64,000 nt of DNA. Source: Neonectria sp. B-13. Taxonomy: Eukaryota; Ascomycota; Sordariomycetes; Hypocreales; Nectriaceae. Positions within the stretch are counted from its first letter, which is position 1. Each line of letters opens with the position of its first letter. The notes beneath the pieces are model-generated. The model made no database searches, was not told the origin of the DNA, and saw nothing but the letters and a program-made list of their open reading frames with translations. The stretch is from assembly GCA_002682825.1 (NCBI GenBank), contig NOKP01000003.1:1860001-1924000 (forward strand), given 5' to 3'. Below, piece after piece: positions 41,801 through 54,709 of the stretch. The translations under genes were made by a program, and so were the position numbers.

Positions 41801-44800
41801 TGGTCGGGAGGTCCACTGGAAGTCTCTGGGAGACAGCAGTGGGAGCCCACTGGGAACCCACTTGAGCGCCAGCCGAGGGGCCACCTCATGCGCATGGCGC
41901 CGCAAGCCAGGAACAGAGGCGCGAATGGGCGGGCGACAGGGCTGCCTTAGCTCGTCTCGAGGCGCCACCGGGGCTTGGGCCTTTAATTATATTTCGTCTA
42001 GGTGCCTGGTTCCCCGGCTGCCAGCGGTGCAACCATCGGTTGTGTCTGTGATCTGTGAGTCGGGACTGTGACAGAACCGCTGAGTGCTGGTCTACTAGTG
42101 GCGAGGTGGGTTCAAAGCCCGAGAACAAAGACAAAAGTCTATTCGTAATGATGTACGCAAGTCCGCAAATGCTAGGGACCTGCCACTGAGATTTCGTGAA
42201 ATGACAAATATCAGGGAAGATAGCATGACACCTGAGGCAGTCGTCCTGCCTGAGGCATTTGGACACCCACTCATCTAACCCAAACCGCTGCACCAACAAC
42301 GTGCCTCATCAGTGCCTCTACGAATAGACAATGGCATCACCAGGGCCTGTCCTCTCTCCAGCGCTGCCAAACATTTGTGGCTGAGCGAGACATGGAACTT
42401 GGAAGAAACGGTGCAATGATGTAGAGAGAGCACCTCCTCACTCAGGCCATCGTCATCACATCCCAGCTCAGCAGCACAAACACACACACAATCCAACCAC
42501 GCATAAAACTGCACATACGGAGCAGCGCATGCATCCGGCGCAGCACGCATGCCGCTCACTCCCCAGGGCCCAACTCTTACGGAACAAAGAACAGAACTGC
42601 ACGGGGTACAGCACAGCACATGGCACGGCACAGCGAATTCCACGACTCCACGTGGACACGTCGAGCACATTAGCCCAGTGTTGCCCCCTTTGGTGGGCTC
42701 CCCTCGGTGGCTCATGTCCCCGAGATTGCGCGTCCCATCTGCATCTGCGTGCTGGGGCCTCTAGGTCTAGCTCCTCGATGACATCCATCCTTTGCTTTTC
42801 TTTGTGCGAAGTACAGCACATGAAGCCTGCCTCGTGTTGCCGTCCTTTGCACACTAACTACACAGTAACAGAGTTTGCTAGAGCCGACCCGTTCCCATCC
42901 GCTGCCGACACTGCCGGCCTTGAACTCTTGCCCTGTTTGCTTTTCCCAGCTGACTGGTCGGGCTCGGTCTGTACGTATTCTGAGTTCGCCAGCCAGTGCA
43001 TAGTAGCTTCCGGAACAGCTTTCAAAGTACCCGTACGCAGTCCGTTGCAACAACTCATGTATAGTGTCGTGGGTAACACCAATAGTGCTCAGCAAGTATC
43101 AACGATTTGTCAATCGTCACTTCATCTCATCACATCTCACCTCGTCTCGTCTCGTCTCGCCGCCTCACCTCGTCTCAACTTAATAAGCTGGCTTATGCTC
43201 TAGCTTGCTGCTTCTGTCTCTCGCTAGCTCCGTGTGGTAGGTATTGTAGATGTGTTTGAGCATACCTAAAAATCTCCGCAAGTCGCCCTACGAGCTTCTA
43301 TTTCCCGAACGCAACCAGGACGGTGAGTGTGTTTCTGCATCTTCTATCTGCGCTCCCCTGCTCTCCCCCTCGTCCACCACCGTGTTTCTTGTTTCTTCGC
43401 CGCGGCTTCTATACATAGACACGACGATCTTTGCAGATACGGAGTCCGTTGTCAACTAGATCCGAAGTAACCTAGCACACCTGAATTCCATCCTATTATG
43501 GCTGTCCCCGTACCAGCCGCAACCTCCATCGTACTACCGGTATCTCCCACAACTGCGTGCATTGGCATCTCCCCAGTCCGTCTCCTTCTTCAAGTCTTCG
43601 ACTCACCTGAAGCATGCACTGCCGTTGACCACAACCCACCTAGCCTCGAGCGTAAGTGGTCATTTCCTCAAGCGCCTTGGCCAGACCATGGCTTAACCGT
43701 CGCCCAGAACACGAGGGCACCCAAGGCCTCGAACCCAATCGGGATGGCCTCGCCCAATCCGGCTGCGGGCTTACAGGCTGCTCCCTGCTGCGCTCCAGCC
43801 ATTTCAGCGACTCCTGCTGCCCCAAATGCTCCTCCCGTGTCCCTCCTTGGCTTCCACCGCCAGACTGGCCCGCGATCAGGCATACCGGCATTGTTCCTAT
43901 TCACCAGCCCGAATAGCTGGGCACTTCATGACCACATCTAGCTACGAAGCACAGAGCACAGCGCATAGCTGTCGATTCCTTGGAATCGTATCCCTTGCAA
44001 TCCCATCGTAGGCGTGTCGACCCATTGCGGGCATCGGCAACCGCCCAAAAAGATGGGTGGCCGCCACACCTGCTCACAACTCCACCAGCCCCATTCCCAC
44101 CACGGTCCACCGCCTGCCGATCAGACCGTTCTTCATACATACTATTCAAGTCTGCGTCGTGTAGTCTAGAACGAGAACGACTCGGCGCGAACACACGCCC
44201 CCTACGTCGGCCGACGGTATCTCGCCCCTCGCGCTATCGCCAGGCGCGTTGAGCACTTTCCTGGCCTATGCCCCAAGCCCCCAGTGCGACAGGTCTGACT
44301 CCCTGAGACAAGTGACCAGTCCAAAACTCCCGACCACGAGCAGGGCGAACTCATCTGCCCCTTCGTAGTCTCGAATCCTCGAGTCCAGCCCAGCTTTGGA
44401 GGGCACACGTCCTGAGACAGTTCACCCTCGTCCCATGTCTCGCCTGAGCCACCAGACTACGCACGTAGCGAGTGTCCAGCTCTAAGACACCGTCAGCTGA
44501 AGTCTCGACCTCCACCACATGTCTCGCAGCCTCCCGAAGCATTGATTATCGGCCGCCAGGCTTGTCTCGTCTATCGAATAACGTATTGCCGCCATTCAGG
44601 CCGTATTGTATGTCTAGAATAGTTAGTCAACTCACAAATCACAAATCATTGGTGACACATGAAAAGCAAGACTCCTTGCAAACTAGCAAGCCACTCATGC
44701 CTTCGGCAGCTCACTCGGCCTTCTCTCCTCTGAGATTAAATTTTCACATCTGCTCATGTGGCCGAGCCATGTACCGTGTCTGCTTGTCACGTTATCCCAG

Positions 44801-47027
44801 TTCCAATACAGTGAACGACAAAGAGTTTATCGAAAAGCTGGTAGTCTCCTCAGGCCAAGAAATCAGGTTCGACCTCTCCATCGCATACCAAGTCACCGCT
44901 GTGCGAACGTAACAACATAACTGTATCGCAGCCATTGCCTCAGACAGAGACACATCTATTGTACGCCCTTGGGGGTGTCCCACTCTCGCGTCGTATAAAT
45001 TCACGCACGTCACAAGTCAAGACTCGGTTCCTTTGTTCTTCCCCTCTTTACTGGAATGGTCCCTCCGCGAGGACCCTTGATCGCCGATTACTAGTACCGA
45101 ATGGATTCCTTTCGCAGGCGGAGGAGTGTGTGACTGGCGGGCAGTCAACACACGGAGCATTGCGAGAGTGTGATGTTTGAGACGTCACATAATGAACCAT
45201 CGCCACTTCCCCAGGATTCTGGGTCCGGCTCATGTAGTCTACCATCCGAGACATCCATCGGGCCAATACACACATACTGTAAACAAGTTTCATAGTACTT
45301 ACGATGTATTCGTAACTGCCAAGACTCCCTTCCTTGTTTCTCCCTAAGTGTAGGTTATCTCAGCATTGCAAACACTGAGAGCATAGTCGCTGTGTAAATA
45401 TAACCAATTCCGGGCTAATCAGTTGAACTACCATTCCCACACACACACACACCCACACAAACTTTCCATTTCACTTTCAGTCTCCTGGGAGGCTCTTCTC
45501 TTGGTATTGTAAGGGTCGCACCCGAAGTTGTTGTGATCATTATGAGAAGCGATTTGGGATGTCCAGCATAGCCGTTCCACTACATAATCCTCATTTTCTT
45601 GCCTTTTTTCCTCTTCGATGGAGCACCCGGCGGTTGTCTGCTTTCTGGCGCTTTAGTTCATTTGCCAACTTCTTCTTCCTTCATGATGCGCATGTCCATG
45701 ATCCGGTACCACGTCTTCTTGGGCTGTTATCGGGGGATCAACCGGATAATCGCCTACCAATAATTTGATATCTCGTATCAAATACTATGTCTCTCATTAT
45801 ATGTGCAAGTAGATACTCGCGTGCCAGGTTAATATGGCCCGTTAGTATTGGGTAAACTAGTTGACATGACAACTTGCAGTAAGGCGTTTTATTCCCGCTG
45901 AGCAGGTCTATCTCTTTTCCATGATCCGCTGCCTGTGGCTGAATCTGCATGTGATCTGTTACTTACTGGACTTCGTACTGATGGTATTATGTGCGAGAGT
46001 TGTCATTTCCCCAAGCATGGGCTGGAATTGAAATACGCAAACCGTTGGCTACTGGTAACTCATAGAGGGAAGAGTGCAGCCTGGAAAATAGCATGTCATC
46101 CTTAGCGAAAACTGTTGCTCGAGCCGTTTACGAGGCTTCTATGGTTTACGCAGTAGTATATATGAACTATCATTTGAGTAAATGTTTGAGAAGGTTACTC
46201 TGCCCTCTCATTTTATTTAGCAAGACCCAACATCCGATACACAACTACCCCCTGTTTGATCAACAAAGAAGAAGGACTAACCCAAATACCTACCAGTTAG
46301 TTGTGTTGGATCACGAAGCTGGAAATTACATAAATCCATAGGTTTGCCTTATCTTGAACAGGTTCTGGCGAGTTTGATACGGCTTCATGAGCAAGTGTCG
46401 CGTTACTTATGGTCAACTACGCCATTAAAGATAACCAGCAGAAGATACATAAATCATGGGACATCACGAGACAACATAAAACAATTACAATGAACAATAC
46501 CCATGACAAAGGCGGGTATATCAGCGAGGCATGTCGCGAAAACTGCAACAAGAGAGAGCTACGTTCTACAGGGTAGCAACAAATATTTCAAACCACCTCT
46601 TTTAGCATTTGACTGTTTCATAGGAGCACATAAACAGCATCGTGAAGTAAAAGAGAAAATAGCCGCAGCACGGAATATGAATAAAGTGTTGTGCATCACT
46701 ACTGACTACATAGAAACCTTGATGGAGCCTCAGTCGTTCATGCGTACCGAGATCGGATCCGGGAAGACCCACACGCATCGGGCCCGGCGAGGCCCGGCCC
46801 CACATGCTTAAACGACCCCTCCCTGATCCACACATCACGCCTGAGGCCACCAGCTCTCCCAGCTATTGATCTTAGGGTACCGCTATTGGCCAGATGGGGC
46901 CAGAACCCCGTCAGCCTCGCCTGATGCAGCGGGCGTCACCTATTCTCGAACGTGGGATGTGTTTTATCTAGGGCGTCATGAACTCTCAACCTACACGGAG
47001 GATCATCCTCAATTTCACTCCCTGACC
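38827..47027. other. 8.2 kb gene-free divergent spacer (MSB2 / ERV2)
   Basis: Both flanking genes point away, so this whole segment is upstream sequence. Frames of up to 224 codons exist, but none shows a recognisable domain, a signal peptide with conserved follow-on, or a splice-linked partner. It includes a (TC)n run (40451-40475), a CTCGT-type repeat (about 43140-43170), a (AC)n run (about 45438-45452) and a segment of clearly lower GC (about 45770-46700). No tRNA, transposase or reverse-transcriptase remnant was recognised. It may hold long leaders, uORFs or non-coding transcripts. Confidence 0.5.
40451..40475. repeat. (TC)n microsatellite
   Basis: About 12 dinucleotide units in the MSB2/ERV2 spacer. 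Confidence 0.9.
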
Positions 47028-47786
47028 ATGGCACGCCGACAGCACCTCACATTGACATTTGTCCTGGTCCTCGTGGCCTTCTGCACTCTGTCCTACCTCT
47101 TCTCCGGACCATCGAGCGTCGTGCCTGGCTTCCAGAAGGCTGCTCCTCCTGGCGAGCCCCTGAAAGAGGGCGAGAAGTCCGAGTTTGTGGCTGACCTCAA
47201 TGCTCTTCCCGCGGGTTTCCTCGAGGGCGAGTCCATTGCGCCTCGCCTGGAGAACGCCACGCTCAAGTAAGCCCCTTGCTTCGTACGATCATACCGCCAG
47301 GATATCAGTTGCTGACAGTGTTACCTTCACAGGGCCGAGCTTGGTCATGCCACATGGAAGTTCCTCCACACAATGATGTCGCGATTCCCCGACGAGCCCT
47401 CAAAAGACGATCGCATGGCGCTTGAGACCTTCATGCACCTTTTCGCCCGCCTCTACCCCTGTGGCCAGTGTGCCAAACACTTCCGCGAGCTCTTGGTTGA
47501 GTACCCACCTCAGACGAGTAGTCGCAACGCCGCCGCTGGGTGGCTCTGCTTCATGCACAACATTGTCAACGAGAAGGTACACAAGCCTTTATTCGACTGC
47601 AACAAGATCGGCGACTTTTACGATTGCGGGTGTGGCGATGACAAGAAGAAGAAGGAGGGAATCGAGGGAGGCCAGGGCGGCGATGGCGGCGATGGCAGCG
47701 ATGGCAGCAAGGGCAGCAGCGAGGGAGACAAGAGTACCGAGAGCGCGCAAGGGGAGGGACCCGATCCAGAGCTGCACAAGGATTGA
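47028..47786 (+). CDS. ERV2: Erv2-type FAD-linked sulfhydryl oxidase of the secretory pathway
   Basis: Two exons: 47028-47266 and 47333-47786, giving 230 aa. The N-terminal signal anchor is residues about 8-25 (LTLTFVLVLVAFCTLSYLF). The ERV/ALR domain starts at GHATWKFLHTMMSRFPD and includes the active-site C123-G-Q-C126 (LYPCGQCAKHF), then WLCFMHNIVNEKVHKPLFDC. A C178-G-C180 pair follows (FYDCGCG). In yeast Erv2 a C-terminal CGC disulfide shuttles electrons to the FAD-proximal CxxC, so this copy keeps the full relay. It makes disulfides in the ER using oxygen and passes them to Pdi1. The last ~45 residues are a Gly/Asp/Ser-rich low-complexity tail (repeated GGDGGDGSDG), unusual for the yeast protein; no HDEL-type retention signal is present. 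Confidence 0.93.
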
Positions 47787-48266
47787 GGGAAGATGTACGA
47801 GTAACTGTTTGGATTATAATCTGGCCGTTTTTGGAGGAAGCATCATGGGGCTTTGGCGGGACCAGGCTGCCGGATGGCTTGGGGCGATGCGTTCTGCGGT
47901 ACAATCCATCATTTCCTCCACGTATCGCACCACTCCACATGGATATGTCATGAATGTAGCATAACACTAGAATGGAACACCTCACAATTCCTGCCGAGTT
48001 AAAACTACAAGTTCGTTCTTGTTCTTCAAGCGTTCAGAGACCGCCCCAGTTCGCAAGAACGACACACGTGACTACGCACGTGTCGTATAAGTGGGTCGGA
48101 GCGCGGCTGCGCGTTCAGAGCTGCCTGAGCTCAACATGAGCTCCAGCGTTCCGCAAGCAACGACCGGCGACGACGACGACGAAACACCACACAACCCGCA
48201 TCATAATTTCTTCGACGGCTTCCCATCAGGCCCCTCGAGCATACCGATACTTTACGAACCGTCATC
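47787..48266. other. Spacer between ERV2 and PRE3
   Basis: A 480-bp segment with the ERV2 3' UTR and the PRE3 promoter. It contains a pair of inverted CACGTG elements about 190 bp before the PRE3 start. Confidence 0.5.
48064..48083. promoter_or_regulatory. Paired inverted CACGTG elements upstream of PRE3
   Basis: ACACGTG (48064-48070) and CACGTGT (48077-48083) form 7-bp inverted arms around a 6-bp centre. Two E-box hexamers this close are unlikely by chance. A bHLH site controlling the proteasome gene is inferred. Confidence 0.4.
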
Positions 48267-49243
48267 ATGGAATTCGGCCAGTCTGGAGTGTTGAACGAGG
48301 GTAAGTTGGGAGCTCCCTCGTCATATTTGGTATCGTGGACGATGTGGAAGCTTACGGAATGCCTGCAGATGGAATCCACGTCGATATGGATCGGTTGAAG
48401 AAGGGCGAGGTGAAGTGAGTTGCTCCGTCTGTTTGACCCCTCTGGACAATGCTAACCGATGACCAGCCTGGGTACCTCGATGTATGTCCCCCTAGTTACC
48501 CCAACGACACATCACCCTAATACGGTCGCAGTATGGCGGTTACTTTCAAGGATGGAGTTATTCTGGGTATGAAAGCCAAACCCAGGAGTGCGAAATTGGC
48601 TACTGACGTCACTTGCAGGAGCTGACTCCCGAACGACGACCGGATCTTACATTGCGAACCGAGTGACGGATAAGTTGACCAGAGTACACGATACCATCTG
48701 GTGCTGCCGATCCGGCTCTGCGGCCGACACGCAGGCTGTGGCCGACATCGTGCAATATCAGCTGGGAATGTTTGCGATGCAGAACGGCAAGCCTCCGATG
48801 ACACAAACTGCCGCCTCCGTCTTCCAAGAGATTTGCTATGCCAACAAGGATCGCTTGTCGTAAGCCACGGACGCCTGTACCCCCAACCAATGGTGGACCC
48901 AAGAGACTGACAAGGTGTTGATAGGGCTGGACTTATTATTGCTGGATGGGATGAGCGATTCGGCGGACAGGTATACTCAATCCCCCTGGGCGGTTCGCTC
49001 CACAAGCAGTCATACGCCATTGGTGGCTCGGGATCGACCTACATCTACGGTTACTGCGATGCGAACTGGGAAGAGGGCATGGAGGAGGATGATGCTGTCG
49101 ACTTTGTCAAGGGAGCCTTAAGGGAGGCTATCAAGTGGGATGGCAGCTCGGGTGGTGTCATTCGTATGGTTGTTCTGACCAAGGACGGCGCGGATCGTCA
49201 CCTGTACCTGCCGGACACTGATTACGCGGTGCGGCACGAGTGA
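48267..49243 (+). CDS. PRE3: 20S proteasome subunit beta-1 (caspase-like)
   Basis: Six exons: 48267-48300, 48370-48415, 48467-48481, 48532-48566, 48619-48859 and 48925-49243, giving 229 aa. Each junction is GT-AG and keeps frame. The propeptide is short (29 residues) and ends at the autocleavage site LG|TSIMAV, so Thr30 becomes the catalytic Thr1. Downstream blocks [72 protein letters not shown] and [15 protein letters not shown] are typical of beta-1, which cleaves after acidic residues. The 15-nt third exon carries the catalytic threonine codon. A longer unspliced frame at 48091-48294 is a shadow of exon 1. Confidence 0.96.
48467..48481 (+). other. 15-nt microexon of PRE3 encoding the autocleavage site
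   Basis: It encodes LGTS plus parts of the flanking Asn and Ile codons, between introns of 51 and 50 nt. Skipping it would keep the frame and remove Gly29/Thr30. Confidence 0.85.
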
Positions 49244-52200
49244 AGGGCAAGGGAACTGAGTTGACAGTGACGGTTGGGTCTCAACGGAACTTGGCTTGAC
49301 TCGTTAGGGAGGGGCAGAAGAGCCGCCAACGACCAGAGCAGAGACAACATAAACTGATGAGACAAGAGACAAGAGGCTTGCGGTTGAAGGCTAGACAACA
49401 GTCGGCACTGTACACTAGATAATCGGATCAATGATGAAAGAACATTTACCGAGACTGGCGAGGCGCAAACGGGGGATCCACCGTGGCAGCGGAACGGCAT
49501 CGGGAGGGGGACGCTGCGGGCCGCCGCCGGGTGCTTCCATGCATCGATTCCTTCTCCGGGTTGCTATCTAGAAAGGCCCAGCGTCCAGGAACGATTTACG
49601 ACATGATGCGCATCTGTGGAGTATGTACAAAGTGAGGCGAGGCGAGGCGAGGCGAGACGGACAGGGGTAGAACAAGAAAAACCCCTCCACCAAAGCACCA
49701 TCAAGGCTGAGAAATGCGACGAAGGTTTCGAAGAGCGGTGAAAGAGGAGGCTGTGGGATCGAACTGTACAGTAGGTACCTTGGCATCAAGGAGGGGCAGC
49801 TGCAGGAGGTTTGGGCTTGTCGTCCATGACGAATGGGGTCGAGAAGCAGCGAGAAGGGAGACAACTGATGGGTTGAGCTGGGGAAAGACACAATGCGCGA
49901 TGGGTGAAGTGTGTTCAATAGCAGATCGCGATAGAGGCGACAGCTGTGGGCATGTGGTTGGACGGAGGTCAATGTGTGGACGGGACGGGTTACGTGCAAC
50001 TCATTACGGAGTAGCAGGCGGTGAGATGGGCAACGGCGTTGCACAGCATTGAGGTTTGCGTCATAGATGGCTATCAGGACCAGTATCAGGACTTGTAATC
50101 AGGACTGCAGGCATAGAAAGGACGGAACGAGCGCTTAGATCGGACACGTGCAGCGGCTGAGATGGATGCCGAAGGCGTGAGGGCATTGAGGAAGGAGATT
50201 GGCCGTGATTCGTAAGAGCCCAGAGTTGTTGGGCTTTGCCCGTGTCATATCGTTAGTTGAGGAAGACGGCATGGGACTGTGCTACACACACGTAACGGAG
50301 GGGAAGCGAACGGGCTACAGTACAGCGCCATGGCTGTGGTTGTACGAATTGTGCTGTAGGAACTCAGGATGCATGAGGTGTATAATAATAATGGCATGGT
50401 CCTGCACCGAGAGGCAGCACATCCCGGGTGCTAATGGATGGCGCCAACGCGGACAGGGGCCGTGGGAAGTGAGTCTTGCGCAGGGGAAATAAATGAGGGT
50501 TTCCTGACCGGCTGTGATGGTAGCGGCAGGGACATGGATGGCTGCTTGGTGTTTGTTGCTGTTGGATGGTGAAGCGATCGCGATGCCGATTTTGGGGGTG
50601 GTGAAACAGAGACCCCTCTTCGCCGGAATGGCCTCGATGACCGACCCACTCCTGGTTGACTCTTCTGAGCCCTGGCTCCGAGCAGCGAGCTACTGTGCAA
50701 TTCCCCGGTCACCGGTTCACCGGCCGGCCCTCTTAGTTTTTCTTTTCCGCGACGACTATACCTACATAGTAGGTACCTTGACCATGACTACCTAGGTATG
50801 AGGAACAATGCATGTCCTTGTTTCCCGTCTCCGTCTCCGTTTCCGGCCCGCGCATGGTTGCTTGCTATTCAGAGCCAGGCTCTAGTCCGCCACAGGGACC
50901 TTGTTAGCTGATGTGTCTCCTTGACGAGTGCGGCTTGTCTGAACTGTGAAGTACGAACGACGAGGTGCCATCGTAGATGATGGTAGAGGCACGGTATATT
51001 CGTACGTGCGCATGTCACCCCCGCGCTGGGTCCCGGATCTAGAAGGCGACGGACTGGGAACTTGCCCACGTGCGACAGGCCTTGGCTGATGATGGGTCTT
51101 GGCTTTGAGGGGGACATCTGGGGGGCGGTGTTTCTTGGCCACCTCATGGTCTGCTGATGAGTGACAACCAAAGTGCAGAACATACGGCCAATTCTAGAGG
51201 GTTCTGTGCTCCTGCCCGGCAATCAAACAATATCAAGGGTTTCCTTCTGTATCCGGGACGGGGTCTTTACGGACGCTTTTAGGTGCTGCAAGCTACCGCG
51301 TTGTTGGGCAGATAACAGGGCAGGCACCTTGGGAGTTGGGATGTACTGACCCTGGCACGCCTTCCATGTGAGCACGCGAGAATGCAATCAAGGCAGGCAA
51401 AAGGCACGATCAAACTTACCTACCTACCTGACTTACTTTAGTGGTCCACCTATCTAGGAACGCATCCCGAGTCCCATTGTCCTGGACTTGGGACTCTTAT
51501 CTTGCAACCGTATCTCTTGCTGGCACTTTCATACCACAACCGCGACAACCAACCACCAAATCACGTTCCCTTCGCTCTTCTACACAACTCCTGCGCGAGT
51601 TCTCAGCCAGCCCGCTTTGCTTGAATCCGCCTCACAATCCCCCCCACTCTAAACCACACTCAAGCTTCGGCCGAGCTCGAGCCACAGTCAACAGGCCATT
51701 CATAACTCGTCAGGACCCATCATCTGCTACTAAGGCCATCCAGATCCAGATCGAAACCGGGCCTAGCAGTGGACGGACTAGACCGACCGTCCACACCAAA
51801 CTGTTTTCGTCGACCGAGCCTCGCAGGGAAATCCCGTGTCAGTCGATTCGCTCGTCGAGCCCCATCGGCTCTTTGCGTGGCTGGTCAACTGTCATCGTTA
51901 CTACTGTACTATCACGATCGACGGTATTTGCTACACGTAATTACGGAACACGTACATACATACATACTTAGTAGTAGTGCTGCTGAGGAAAGAAAGCACC
52001 GAAAGCTCCATTCTGCTTCCACGCAGTCACTGCCACCGCCACCGCCACTGCCGGCACCACCGATATTTCCCCATCTCCCGCTTAGATGGTCAGGCGATCG
52101 ACCAACACTGCAGCCCAACGTCCGTCGTCTCCATCACGTTGCCTCCCATTTCCTTCCCCACCGGCCTCTAACGGCCTCGTCTGCGGACTTCAGCCTCAGA

Positions 52201-54709
52201 ACCATCAGCAGGACAGCAGGACAGCAGTAGCAGCCACAGCCGCAGCCGCCACCGCCGCCTCCGTCCCGCGCGCCGGCTCGTCTCCTATCTCATCTGGTCT
52301 TCTGCGGAGCGCCCCATCACTCCATTACGTATCAAACGGAGCATATTGTTCCCCGCCTAACGTTACTGCTTGTCGCCCATCGCCGTCCCCGGCCCCGTCG
52401 CCATCGCCTTCGCCGGACCTCGCAGATTGGCAAGCGCTCCGGTCCACAGTCTACTCCGCCAAGCATTCTCAAGCTTTGTAAAAGTTCAGGGGTCCTTGAT
52501 CGCGCATCGCGGAAACGCACGGAGGTAAATGAGTGCGGCGTGTTGCCGACTAATAAGCTGCAGATAGAGACCCTCAGCTGGCCTCGTCGCAGTTTATATC
52601 AGATCCTCCCCCTTGATGTCGCATTGCATTGCATCTCATCGTATTGCTTGTTTCGTCTGACTTTTGCTTGGCTTGGGCTGTTTTCGAATACTATCTATCC
52701 GCCACACACATACAACTTTGGGTGAGTGGATGAATCTCTTCTCTTCTCTTCCTGTGCTTTGCTTGTTTTACCCCATGTCCATCTCATTCATCTGTTGCAT
52801 ACTCCCCTGCGCTGCCCATTCCTTCGCTCGATTACTCTCCATATCGCATCCTTGCAGTGCTTATTTCTCGGTTATTTGATTGCTTGTAAAAACCCCATCT
52901 CCCGAAGTCAACCGTGGTGTGAGAAACCCCCCGAACCGAGGAACATACACCGGAAACAGTCATGGACTCTACAGGGAAGATGAGAGACATGTGTGTTGCC
53001 ATGAGAGTGAAAAGAGAGAAAGATAGTGGTTGCAAGGGGTGTGACGTCTCCGGCCTGCATTATCGCGATGCACCTCTCAACGCCACGACAGGGAAATGGG
53101 CTTGCTTGGGCTGGGCCTGAGTGATGCCTCGTGTCGCATTCACCGCCAATGCTCGTCGCTGCATTGTGCCTCACAAGCTCTCACTGCCGTACCTTACTTT
53201 GTGTGGCTGAAAGTGGCCGCTGCCTACCTAATGTCCCGAAACCCTAAGGACAACTACTCAAGTACTATTGCGACAACACAACAACACACCACGAGAACTA
53301 CTACTTATGGCTGCGTATCACGACGACCTTACACTTCGTGCTGTCAAGAGCAGATGAGGAACGACCCTAAGGGACGTCACTCACTTCCAGGGTCCCACGA
53401 GGGAATAAAGAGAGAGTTGGTCCGGGAAACCCAAAAAAAGAAAGCAAAAAGTCTCATCCGCAAACCGGGCACCTCAGTCTACGAATACGTACCCTGACGG
53501 AGCTTGTGGCCTTGCGGCGCAGGAGCACCAATCAGAGCGGCTGCAACTAACACCGAGTTGAGTCGAACCGTCCGCCTGTCTCCGGCTCCGTTGTCGCGCA
53601 TCCCGAGTTTTTGTCGGGCCTGGCTTCGTTGGCGCAAAAGCCAGTGCCCACAAAGTATCATTCGGTCGGGTCTTTCTCAGGGTCTCATCTCTCTTGTTGT
53701 CTGTTCTCTCACTTGTTTGGATGAACCTGCGCTTGTCCTCGTACTCGTCCTCGTCCGCGTCCGCGTCCTCGTCCTCGGCGCCCCCCCCCCCATCCCGGGC
53801 GGCCTATCCATCCGCTGGGTTCTCCGCTGGGCCAACCTACCAACTAGCTACCAGTACCCGCCGCGCTACGTACCCACGAGGGGTAGCCTGTGGCAGTGGT
53901 GCTACCCGCCGAAACATTCCATTGAGCACTGAGAGCACTGGGCACTTCGGGGGAATTTGGGGCACTTGCCCACTGGGCTTCCAGTGACCACTCCCCGCCG
54001 AACCACTCACCACCAACCTGCTCTACGCCCGCCCACTGGACAGCGCCCGCTCGGCCACTCATCACTCACCACTTACGAGCACCGCCGCACCAGGCTGACC
54101 TTGGCTTCTCTTCCCTCTCTCTCTCACTCACATCCTCTCTCTCGTCACTCACTCTCCCCCTCGTTCATCTTTCCGCCTCTCCAGACCTCTTGGCCTGTGA
54201 CCTAGACCACCAACTATCTACTCTCGGTCTATCGGTCTCTCACACTTGCCCTCTTCAGTCCTCTACTCTGCTGAGACTTCGCCTCGCCGTACCTACAGCC
54301 TAGGTACTGTCCACCTCCACCGGGCCGTTCCTGTCCTCTTCTCCCCTCTATCTCTCTATCTCCGCCTAGATTCCCATCTCGATCCCTCCTTTGGATTTGG
54401 GCGTTGCTGTCGTCATCGCCTCCCTTCTTGACTCGTCCCTGGCCTCCCCGCATCCGCCTCCTCCGCCTCCTCCTCCTATTCTTTTCCCTCCCCTCTGAAC
54501 GACTGCCATTCCCAACAAATAATATTCCCTTCCCTCGAGCTAATCCATCCTGTTTTTGCCGCTTGCAGCCGAGCACCCTTCAACGATACCGCACCTCCTT
54601 CTGCGAATACCCGCGACGCGACAAGATACCCTTCTATCGTCTTTAGCTATTGTCTATTTCCATTCTTCATCTTCGACTTTTCGACTTGTCCACGCCCGAT
54701 AGCGATGTT
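49244..54709. other. 5.5 kb spacer between PRE3 and the cyclin gene
   Basis: The left end should be the PRE3 3' UTR. A GGCGA tandem repeat lies at 49635-49655. The right 1 kb (about 53690-54650) is strongly pyrimidine-rich and reads like a long leader of the cyclin gene, with a C run near 53780-53790. Simple CCGCCA-type repeats occur around 52024-52260. No frame over 180 codons and no recognisable domain. Confidence 0.5.
49635..49655. repeat. GGCGA tandem repeat, 4 units
   Basis: Perfect pentanucleotide repeat downstream of PRE3. Confidence 0.8.
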
